Positions 22,847 to 31,557 of a DNA stretch of 64,000 nucleotides are shown piece after piece. This stretch comes from Phymatolithon calcareum (lineage: Eukaryota; Rhodophyta; Florideophyceae; Hapalidiales): NCBI GenBank assembly GCA_977006965.1, contig OZ345379.1, forward strand, positions 2,108,001-2,172,000, read 5' to 3'. Position 1 is the first letter of the stretch. Each line of letters starts with the position of its first letter. Under the pieces are notes generated by a model. It was not told where the DNA came from. It made no database searches and saw only the letters and a list, made by a program, of their open reading frames with translations. A program made the translations under genes and the position numbers.

Positions 22847-25800
22847 ATGGACAGCCCGTGCCCTGCCTTCGCCGGTCTAGGCGCCCCGCTCCACCTATCT
22901 TCATCGGCTACTCCCGCGCGCTCCGCGACTGGCGTGCTGCGGAGGCGGCGGACCTGTATGTGCGCCCGAGATGTGCGAGTTACCGACGACAACAGCCCCA
23001 CTGCCGCATCGCAATACGTACCATTGCACGTCCACTCGGACTTTTCTCTTCTCGACGGCGCGAGTCAGGTTTCCGCGCTTGCCGCCCGCGCCTCAGAGCT
23101 CGGCGTCCCTGCTCTCGCGCTTACCGATCATGGCGTGCTATACGGCGCTGTCGCGCTTGTCCGCGCGTGCGCACAGGCAGGAGTCAAGCCGGTTATCGGA
23201 AATGAAATGTATGTCGTAAACGGCCTGCCTGGCTCCGCGCCGGCACCACGAGCAGACGGCAGGAAGGCAAAGTGGGACAAGAGATATCATTTGGTGGTGC
23301 TGGCAAAGAACACGAGCGGATATCGCAACTTGGTGAAGCTTACCACGATGTCGCATTTGCATGGTAAGGTTGGACGCGGTATCTTTGCCCGACCTTGTGT
23401 CAATAAGGCACAGCTGTACCAGTATCGAGAAGGACTCATTGTGTCCAGCGGCTGTCTTGGCGGAGAGGTTGCACAGGCTATTCTCAACGGCCAACTTGAT
23501 GTTGCGAGGGACGTTGTGCGATGGTATCGCGACGTATTTGGGGACGACTACTACCTTGAAATTCAAGACCACGGCTCTGAAGAGGACGTGGCGGTGAACA
23601 AGGAGATTGTCACTCTAGGTCGAGAACTCAATGTCAAGGTGATCGCCACGAATGACTCGCATTTTACGTCATGTCTTGATGCAGAGGCACACGACGCTCT
23701 AATATGCATACAGACAGGCAAGGTGTTGACTGACGAAAATCGATTGCGGTATGCTGGCAACGAGTATTTCAAGTCTGTTCACGAAATGCGTCAGGTCTTT
23801 GTCGATCACCTTCCGTCGTCTGACATCGATGAAGCCTTGCGAAATACACTTGCCGTTGCAGACAAGGTCCAACCATATGACCTTTTCGGCGAGACCCGCA
23901 TCCCGCATTACCCAATCCCAGCCTCGTTTTCCAAGAGTGACAGCCAGTACCTGCGCCACATAGCCCGCAAGGGCCTTGCAGAGCGTCTGACCGTTCGCTG
24001 CTCGTCCGGTCTGGCTGATGCGAGCGCGCAGGGCGAGTATGAGCACCGTCTCGAGTTCGAGGTGGACATGATTGAACGTATGGGTTTCTCGTCTTACTTC
24101 CTTGTCGTCTGGGACTACATCCGCTACGCGCGCGAACAGCACATTCCGGTAGGCCCCGGTCGCGGCTCCGCTGCGGGCTCCCTTGTTGCATTTGCATTGC
24201 GCATCACAGACGTGGACCCCATCCCTTTCAATCTTCTGTTCGAGCGCTTTCTCAACCCGGAACGGAAGAGTATGCCCGATATCGACACAGACTTTTCGGT
24301 GGAGGGGCGCGAGAAAGTCATTGCGTACGTCGCGGAGCGCTACGGTAAGGATCGCGTCGCGCAAATCATTACGTTTAATCGCTTGACCAGTAAGGCGGTT
24401 CTCAAGGATATGGCGCGTGTACATAACGTCCCGTACAAGGAAGCAGATCAACTCGCGAAGCTCATTCCTGTTGTGCGTGGAAAACCGGCAACTCTCACCA
24501 AAATGCTTGCAGATGACTCTCCAAGTCCTGAGTTTAAGAAGCTGATTGAAACAAACGAGGAGCATAGTCGGTGGATCGAGAAGGCTAGGCGTATTGAAGG
24601 GGCAAATAAGACTTTTGGAATCCATGCGGCGGGTGTGGTCATTTCGGCGTCGCCGCTCACTGATGCTGTGCCTCTCAGTATTGCGAAGCACGGGGAAACC
24701 ATCACACAGTACCCCATGGAAGATGTTGAGAGTCTAGGATTGCTGAAAATGGACTTTCTTGGTTTGAAGAATTTGTCTGTAATCGAATCTGCCTTGCAGT
24801 TTATTAATGCGGGACGGCGCCGAAACGGCGAGGAGACGGAACTCGATTTCTCAGTGGATGCGTTGCCCTTGGATGATGCCAAAACTTTCCATTTATTGTC
24901 TACCGGTGAGCTTGATGGAATTTTTCAGCTAGATGCTTCCCTCGGAATGCGAAATATTGTGCGAGATTTGAAACCATCAAGCCTTGAAGATATTTCGTCT
25001 ATTCTTGCACTGTACCGCCCTGGTCCTCTTGATGCAGGTCTGATTCCACAGTTCATTCGGCGTAAGCATGGCCTGGAACCCATCAAGTACGACCATCCTT
25101 TATTGGAGCCCATTCTAAGAGATACATACGGTATCATGGTGTACCAGGAGCAAATCATGCGTATCGCCCGCGACCTTGCGGGTTATTCTCTTGGAGAAGC
25201 TGATATTCTTCGAAGGGCTATGGGAAAGAAGAAAGTGAAGGACATGGAGAAAGAAAAACCGCGCTTCGTCTCCGGGGCTGTTGAACGTGGCGTGCCTGAA
25301 AAAGTGGCAACCGATTTGTTTGAGATGATGATCCAATTTGCAGAGTATTGTTTTAACAAGTCCCACTCGACAGCTTATGCTTATCTCACGTATCAGACAG
25401 CTTATTTGAAGGCTAACTATCCTGTCGAATATGCAGCTGCGCTACTTCGTTCGAATATGAACAACTCTGACAAACTCGTTCGGTACTTGTCGGACGCTAA
25501 CGTGTGTGGCGTCAAAGTTCTACCGCCATCTGTCAATCGCTCCGAACTGGCTTTTACGGTGCACCACTCTCCTGATGGGGAGAATGAGGTGCTTTTTGGA
25601 CTCGAAGCTGTGAAAACAGTAGGCAGCTCGGTCGGAGAGGCAATCATCACAGAGCGCAGCGCAAATGGGCCGTTCACGAGTATTATCGATCTTGTAGAAC
25701 GGATTGACTCCCGGGTGTTGAACAAGCGATCCATGGGCGCATTGGTCTTGTGCGGGGCGTTTGATGAACTGCATCCGAACCGGAAAATCTTATCCGAGCA

Positions 25801-28800
25801 ATTGGACTCATTGCTGAATCTGCGTAGGAAATTGCGGGATCGGCGAAAACGGCGTGCGACCAAGGAGCTCTCTGAAGAAAAGGAACAGGCGGAGCTTGAA
25901 AAGGACGCGGCGCAATGGGAGGAGGTCCAGTTTGCACTGGAAGAAGAAAGCAGGACACAACCAGATTTCACACTACTGGAAAAGCTCTCTGCCGAAAAAC
26001 AAACACTTGGGTTTTATGCGTCTGGCCATCCGCTTTACGATTTAGACGACTACCGCCAGTTTCTGGGCTGTGTAAAAGTGGTTGACATTGCTGGGGACGC
26101 TGATCCTTCTGTCGACGGCGGTGTGCCAGCCATTGTGCTTCCGGGCGTTCAGCTGATCAAGCATGGTGATGAAGTGATGATACTTTCTGTGATATCAGAT
26201 CTTAATATTGTCAAAACGGCCCGCGGACACAGCATGGCCAAATGGATGGTTGAGGACGAACAGAGTAGGGTTCAAGGCATTGTGTTTCCAAGTGCGTTTG
26301 CGATTTGTGAGCAGACACGTCCATGCCGAACGAAGTCTGATGCCATAGCGGATGAGGATGAGCTGGTGACGGAAGATGTGTCACATGCAGTCACTGAGGA
26401 CACAGAAGAAACAGGCGCTCATAAGAGCAAAGAAGATCAGGACGAGCATTCCACAGAAGAGTTAGACGCGGTTGAACGTGAAGACGATATTGAAGCTAAG
26501 CCTGTCTTATTTCCAGAAGAACATGAGCGTGTTGTGCAACAGGACGCTCGTGTAGTCGTCTGGGGACGTGTGGATCGCGAGTCGTCGGGTAATGTCCAAC
26601 TTTTCGTAGACGACGTGCAACGCGTGGAAGACGTGGACGTGGTAATTGCGACCGCCGAATATGACCAGCAGCGAGATAAAGATATGCATCTGGCGGTCGT
26701 TCGGCGCTTCGTTGGTGAGTTCCTCGGAGTACAAGGACAGGTTCAAACTATGTCGTACTCCTACAAAAACTCCGATGGCTTGCAAATAACGAGACAAAGG
26801 CGACCCGCGAAGGTGGATTACAAAACGAAGCGACGAAAGCCCCTTATATTACGTGTTCTGGCGGAAGATGGTTCTGTTTCTTCAATTTTGAATCTTGGCA
26901 ATCGATTCCGGTTCGGTGATGTCTCACAGGAAGACCTTTCCGTTTTGGCGAAAATTACCGGACTCCATTTCGAGGTTGTCAATGCGTTTGAGGGCATGAA
27001 GCAAACATGTGATCCGAATCTGAGTGCTACCAAGCCGTCTGTCAATGTAAGGTGCGACAGTTCACAAGACCTTGTTGGTACAGCTGTTGTCGAACATCCC
27101 TTCAAAATGGATGAAGAAACGGACCTTAGTCGTGTGTTCGAGACTAGCACAGGATCTTCCGTCCTTTCAGAGCAATGGGAGTTGCTGTCAGAAACTGCGA
27201 TGGCCGAAGAGCTGAGCCAGCTTTCTGTGCGGTCAGTTTTCGATTCCAGGGACGCACCAACATCTCGTTCGGAGAACCTGCAGAAAGAAGAGGTCGACGT
27301 CCCAAGCAATGAAGCGTTGGCAGATGAAGATTCCCTGATGTTTTCGCCGGTTAATGGGAAAAATACTTCTGCTGTGAATTCTGCAGTGTTGGAAATAGCA
27401 GGAAAGAAAAGGAGCGACTATCCAGGGCTCACTGACGAACAGTTCGAGAGGTTTGCACGAGACTGTGCCGAGTTGCGAGAGCTGCCAGGTGTGTCATTTT
27501 CTTCTTCATCGAAAATCGGTTCGCCCAAGGAAGTCAATCTTCCCAGCCCAATTGTTGCGCAGAAGGCGTACATGTCGATTCAAAAAGCCTCAAGGAAGGC
27601 GAAAGTTTTAGCAAGTGTATCGAATGGGCCATCGGCTTCGTACACAGATGACGAATTCTCAGATCCCGGTGCTTTTTCTGACGCAACGTCCTTGCCTGCG
27701 TCTGGTGACAGTTTCCGGGAAAGCAGTGTCGCCAGTAATGGTGCGGATAATTCGCATTTATCGCGCGGTCCACCTTATCCATTTGACGAGACTCCGAGTA
27801 AGGTTGACTTTGACAAGTTGTTGAAAAGGTTGGAAAGTTTGGAAGAAGAACTTGCAACACTTCGTGGACAGTTCACCATTCTGAAGTCAACATCCAACAC
27901 CCACGATGAAAAAGAAGCAGATATGACAAGCTCCGATGTTGACATGCTTGAGAAACATGGCAATGACAACTTTCAAACACGGCCAACAAGTGAAACACTT
28001 GCCAACATAGACTCTTCATTACGCGTGTCTTCTAAAGCTGCCCAGCATTCCAACGTCAACTCTGTCATCGACTCGTCGACGGGGGTATGTGCAACGGAGA
28101 CATCTGCTGTTTCGGAAAGCAACCACGAATTGAACTTCATTGGTATGTGGAAAACAAATCCTCGGAGAAAGATTAGCCCAGCGAAGGTGAAGCGAACTGG
28201 TGTCCGTGTTGGGCCATTCGAAACATCCCGTCTACTAGACTTGATATGCTTTGTCGCCGGGGATGCTGCTTACAATCATTGCCATGATTCGTTTCAAGTT
28301 TTGGTAACGTCGGGATTCGATTTGTCGAAGTGTACAAGCAGTTTGAATGGGGACTTCTTAATCGACATTTTTGCGCGAGTCGTTTCTGTTGATCTCAACT
28401 GTATATCGGTTATGGTCCGCATCAGAGATCATGCTCCTACCCAGGGCAGGGAGAGAATGACGACTCTGACGTCCGGAGTGGTAGTGTTCCGAGCCTCTTC
28501 TCCTGTTGAAGATATTACTTGTAATTCCGAAACGTCCCGGCGCGCGAGGCGAGAGGCATGGAAAATTCTGAAGGGTAGGCGGGAAGCCCTGTTGAAGAGC
28601 AAGCGCATGGGCGTTGTTATGCGAGGCAAAGAGAAAACGCGGAAGAAGTCACCGGCAAGGGCACCGGAGGCAGACAGGTTACCGAAGACCAAATTAGTGC
28701 CGTCTGATACAGTGGTGGTTTCGAACACTACAAGGACGCACTTCAAGTCTGACTCCATTTCTTTGGCAGATGGTGGCCAAATTCTGGAATGGATGTCGGC

Positions 28801-29176
28801 GGCAGCGCAAAATTGCGCCGCCGAGAATATCGTTATGGTGGACATAACATGTGTCGAAGCGATGGAGATGCTTCATGTCCCCCATAATGTCGATTTGGAG
28901 TCGGATTGGGACGCGGTCTGTATACGGGCAAAGCTGAGCTACACGGCTTTTGGAGCTGTGACAGTGGACGTTGCTGCACAGCTGTTGAAGGATGGGAAGC
29001 ATGACCCTGAGACAGGGACGATTCAGGCGATTTTCAAGATTGCCTGTAGTCCGTTCGCGGCTGTGTCTTCAATACATTTCTGTGAGGAAAACTGGATGCC
29101 GTTCGATCCGGCAAGTCTTGCGCAGGCTACGCCGCTCCTGGAGCAACTATGCGGTGAAATGGATTATGGCCAATGA
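22847..29176 (+). CDS. dnaE: DNA polymerase III alpha (cyanobacterial type) fused to a double hotdog (ACOT-like) domain
   Basis: 2109 codons, one exon; the ATG has G at -3 and +4. Residues 1-56 are a Ser/Ala/Pro/Arg-rich leader with Phe8, like red-algal plastid transit peptides. PHP domain 57-340: HVHSD (61-65), TDHG (93-96), NDSHF (269-273). Polymerase core 341-880: PGRGSAAGS (437-445), PDIDTDF with catalytic Asp480 and Asp482, Asp636 in KMDFLGL, ALYRPGPLD and YGIMVYQEQ. The cyanobacterial split-intein site is uninterrupted here (FAEY834-C835FN). Helix-hairpin-helix about 885-975; charged coiled coil 990-1040; OB fold about 1095-1265 holding an acidic insert (1157-1225); C-terminal DnaE module about 1275-1380. 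Then a Ser/Glu-rich linker (1390-1780) with a predicted coil near 1643-1670. Residues 1785-1885 and 1950-2075 are two hotdog folds joined by a basic helix (RRARREAWKILKGRREALL), the layout of ACOT7/ACOT9 thioesterases; GGQILEWMSAAAQNCA is the second hotdog helix, with Ser where Asp is usual. Polymerase identity is certain; hotdog assignment strong; plastid targeting and function of the fusion inferred. Confidence 0.93.
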   Translation: MDSPCPAFAGLGAPLHLSSSATPARSATGVLRRRRTCMCARDVRVTDDNSPTAASQYVPLHVHSDFSLLDGASQVSALAARASELGVPALALTDHGVLYGAVALVRACAQAGVKPVIGNEMYVVNGLPGSAPAPRADGRKAKWDKRYHLVVLAKNTSGYRNLVKLTTMSHLHGKVGRGIFARPCVNKAQLYQYREGLIVSSGCLGGEVAQAILNGQLDVARDVVRWYRDVFGDDYYLEIQDHGSEEDVAVNKEIVTLGRELNVKVIATNDSHFTSCLDAEAHDALICIQTGKVLTDENRLRYAGNEYFKSVHEMRQVFVDHLPSSDIDEALRNTLAVADKVQPYDLFGETRIPHYPIPASFSKSDSQYLRHIARKGLAERLTVRCSSGLADASAQGEYEHRLEFEVDMIERMGFSSYFLVVWDYIRYAREQHIPVGPGRGSAAGSLVAFALRITDVDPIPFNLLFERFLNPERKSMPDIDTDFSVEGREKVIAYVAERYGKDRVAQIITFNRLTSKAVLKDMARVHNVPYKEADQLAKLIPVVRGKPATLTKMLADDSPSPEFKKLIETNEEHSRWIEKARRIEGANKTFGIHAAGVVISASPLTDAVPLSIAKHGETITQYPMEDVESLGLLKMDFLGLKNLSVIESALQFINAGRRRNGEETELDFSVDALPLDDAKTFHLLSTGELDGIFQLDASLGMRNIVRDLKPSSLEDISSILALYRPGPLDAGLIPQFIRRKHGLEPIKYDHPLLEPILRDTYGIMVYQEQIMRIARDLAGYSLGEADILRRAMGKKKVKDMEKEKPRFVSGAVERGVPEKVATDLFEMMIQFAEYCFNKSHSTAYAYLTYQTAYLKANYPVEYAAALLRSNMNNSDKLVRYLSDANVCGVKVLPPSVNRSELAFTVHHSPDGENEVLFGLEAVKTVGSSVGEAIITERSANGPFTSIIDLVERIDSRVLNKRSMGALVLCGAFDELHPNRKILSEQLDSLLNLRRKLRDRRKRRATKELSEEKEQAELEKDAAQWEEVQFALEEESRTQPDFTLLEKLSAEKQTLGFYASGHPLYDLDDYRQFLGCVKVVDIAGDADPSVDGGVPAIVLPGVQLIKHGDEVMILSVISDLNIVKTARGHSMAKWMVEDEQSRVQGIVFPSAFAICEQTRPCRTKSDAIADEDELVTEDVSHAVTEDTEETGAHKSKEDQDEHSTEELDAVEREDDIEAKPVLFPEEHERVVQQDARVVVWGRVDRESSGNVQLFVDDVQRVEDVDVVIATAEYDQQRDKDMHLAVVRRFVGEFLGVQGQVQTMSYSYKNSDGLQITRQRRPAKVDYKTKRRKPLILRVLAEDGSVSSILNLGNRFRFGDVSQEDLSVLAKITGLHFEVVNAFEGMKQTCDPNLSATKPSVNVRCDSSQDLVGTAVVEHPFKMDEETDLSRVFETSTGSSVLSEQWELLSETAMAEELSQLSVRSVFDSRDAPTSRSENLQKEEVDVPSNEALADEDSLMFSPVNGKNTSAVNSAVLEIAGKKRSDYPGLTDEQFERFARDCAELRELPGVSFSSSSKIGSPKEVNLPSPIVAQKAYMSIQKASRKAKVLASVSNGPSASYTDDEFSDPGAFSDATSLPASGDSFRESSVASNGADNSHLSRGPPYPFDETPSKVDFDKLLKRLESLEEELATLRGQFTILKSTSNTHDEKEADMTSSDVDMLEKHGNDNFQTRPTSETLANIDSSLRVSSKAAQHSNVNSVIDSSTGVCATETSAVSESNHELNFIGMWKTNPRRKISPAKVKRTGVRVGPFETSRLLDLICFVAGDAAYNHCHDSFQVLVTSGFDLSKCTSSLNGDFLIDIFARVVSVDLNCISVMVRIRDHAPTQGRERMTTLTSGVVVFRASSPVEDITCNSETSRRARREAWKILKGRREALLKSKRMGVVMRGKEKTRKKSPARAPEADRLPKTKLVPSDTVVVSNTTRTHFKSDSISLADGGQILEWMSAAAQNCAAENIVMVDITCVEAMEMLHVPHNVDLESDWDAVCIRAKLSYTAFGAVTVDVAAQLLKDGKHDPETGTIQAIFKIACSPFAAVSSIHFCEENWMPFDPASLAQATPLLEQLCGEMDYGQ

Positions 29177-30177
29177 ACAATTCTTTATCTTCGTAGTAAA
29201 TACAAGTACTGTAGGTATATATGCTTATTGCTTTAACTTTGTGGGACTAACTAAAGTCAATGAAGAAACGTTTCAATGCGTCTGCCCCGCGCGTTGGAGA
29301 CCTGCACCGTTTTACGCCTAGAGTAACGGTGTATTTTGTAGGGGGCACCTGAGAGTTCGCCAATAAGCAAACCTTTATTCAGTACCAATCTAAAAATGCA
29401 TTGGAGTAATAACTTCTGGAGTGCGGATCCGTCATGCAAAGTGACTTGCGGCTCACTCCCCTGTCCTCACAATCTTCCACTACAAAACTCCCCAAACTCC
29501 TCTGATCCATGTTTGCTCTGGCACTTGCCATGTCATCGGACCACTCCAGAGCGCCACGCACTCATCACTCTTCACATCCTGTCCCCTCTTTCGAACCCCC
29601 AATTCTTAGACTTGTGACTCGCTTCATGAACCGCTACTGACTTCTACCGCATTCACTTGAGCAATATTGTCACCGGAATTCTTCAAGATGGTGGGTTCAT
29701 GCTCCCAAAAAAATCCTTCCTCGTTCTACGGAGATCGTCAAGGCTTCGTGCTGCTACAATGCGAACTCAAACCCACTTTTATACTTCCTACAGTAAGTGT
29801 TGTTCTCTTTCAGAACGTAAAGTACACAGTATCGTGAGACATGAAGTATCATAGCTATTGCATTGCAATCAAACCCCTACAAAATACCTCCACGTGTCGC
29901 TCTGGCACATGACTTGCCTTTTGGTGCAATCAGGGATTGCTTACAATATACGACCGCAAAAAATTGCAATACATTGCCATCATATGGGGAAGCAGAGGTA
30001 TTGCAATGCGTATTGCGTGCGAAGGCTAATAAACTGTTGTATTGGGCCGTAGCAACGGGAAAGCACAGTAATTGGCCCCAAATAAACCAAATAATTTTCG
30101 GGCAAATATGCTGCCGTGCTCCCGCAGTGAGCTCCGGCTGGCGAAAGAGCGCAGCGACGATTGCACTCTTTGGCTTG
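29177..30177. other. 3' flank of the polymerase-hotdog gene, no gene supported
   Basis: A TACTGTA unit (AAGTACTGTAGGTATATATG) lies 35 bases after the stop. No canonical AATAAA is seen in the first 100 bases. From about 29,850 to 30,060 the sequence has many ATTGCAAT/TATTGC repeats and a CAGGGATTGC like the hAT ends at 31,558 and 33,800; it may be a worn hAT-derived miniature element, but no partner end or target duplication was found. Confidence 0.35.
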
Positions 30178-31015
30178 GTCTATAAAGTACCGCACATGCC
30201 CGAGACCGTGCGTGTCCGATGTAATTACTGTAGAACTGGGTAATTCAAACCTAGTCTATACCTGATTGTATATGCCCTGTGCCAAAAATTCTATTTTAGA
30301 TGACTGCATCCATGCATGGCTGGGCTCACCCACCGTTTTGCTCGTACTGTACTGTTCTCCAACTTGCGGAAACTAATGTTCGTGCTGACCGTTGAACAGA
30401 ATGCGATATTTGGGTAACACCCAGGTGTGTGAATACCACCCAGGTAACCCAGCACAACGGGAAAATCGGAGGAGCACGAGAACTGTTCAAGTCCATGACC
30501 GCACAGGCGCTCGCAATGAGACTGCAGTCCCCGGACGCCACTGTACGCGCTGAGCCGCACACGAGCACCGGGACGCAACACAAGCGAGACAAACCAACGA
30601 GACTGATTAAATTCGCCGTCTAGGATATTCAGATTTCTGGGATCATCGAACGGTATCACGAGCATTTGAAGCTCCTTCTCAGTCCATGCGATCCCAAGCT
30701 GAATTCTTGGGGAGATTACCTCACCATTAGAGCGACTCGCTTGCGCTTTATTACGCTCCAAATAGGGTCAGAGTAAACGGAGCAGCTTGTAAAATGTACG
30801 TCGAGATATTATGAACGCTCTTTTGAACTCGGAGTCACTCAAAAGACCGGTAATGCGTTCGAAACACTGCCGCTCACGCCTTCGAGATTCTGAGCGAAAT
30901 CGCCTCTCAAGCTTGTCGTCAAACGATGTGTCAACAAGCGAGGGAAAGAGAGTGACGATGCTGCCCACAATAGCTACGGTACTTTGCGCATGCATCGTCG
31001 ACACCGATGACCACG
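30178..31015 (-). mobile_element. PIF/Harbinger-like element, internally deleted copy
   Basis: Two segments, both inverted relative to the larger element next door. 30178-30598 matches the complement of about 36415-36835 (shared GATGACT(G/A)CATCCATGCATGG and CTCGTACTGTACTGTTCTCC). 30600-31015 matches the complement of 31130-31549 plus 33809-33870: the minus strand reads VAIVGSIVTLFPSLVDTSF, SRRTFYKLLRLL, then NGEVISPRIQLGI and IPFDDPRNLNILDGEFNQS. Everything between the transposase start and the partner-ORF start is gone, so this is a non-autonomous deletion derivative lying head to head with the next element. Confidence 0.75.
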
Positions 31016-31557
31016 GAGAACAGCAAAAACGGTACTAAGGGGTCATAGAGCGGTAAGCAAGCATTGTTTTCACGCCAAATCAAAAATTCGTGCCAAATGG
31101 GAAGCAGAACGGGCAGAACAGGACAGTTAACAGTACCATAGCTATTGTGGGCAGCATCGTCACTCTCTTGCCCTCGCTTGTCGACACATCATTTGAGGAC
31201 AAGCTTGAGAGGCGATTTCGCTCAGCATCGCGAAGGCGTGAGCGGCAGTGTTTCGAACGCATTACACGTCTTTTAGTGACTCCGAGTTCAAAAGAGCGTT
31301 CAGAATATCTCGACGTACATTTTACAAGCTCCTCCGTTTACTCTGACCCTATTTGGAGCGTAATGAAAAAGCAAGCGAGCCGCTATAGTGGTAGGGTAAT
31401 CTCCCCAAGCATTCGGCTTGGGGTCACATTACGGTTGCTGGGCGGTGGCTCATACTTGGACCAGATGTTAACCTGCAGATTGGGGAGGTCGACTGTGTTT
31501 GATGTCTTCAAAGAAACGGTCGCGGCGATTGAGAAGGAGCTCAAAATGGCCTGGATC

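Noticed and set aside
22564-23205. 213-codon plus frame overlapping the start of the polymerase gene
   Set aside because: It is Arg/Ala-rich out-of-frame reading of the GC-rich 5' end of the polymerase gene; the other frame carries the PHP motifs.
23699-24691. 330-codon minus-strand frame
   Set aside because: Antisense shadow of the polymerase domain, a common result of its codon use.
22847-29176. Bacterial contamination as the source of the dnaE gene
   Set aside because: No Shine-Dalgarno site, no bacterial neighbours, a leader peptide, a eukaryote-like fusion, and flanks that carry the same repeats as the rest of the window.
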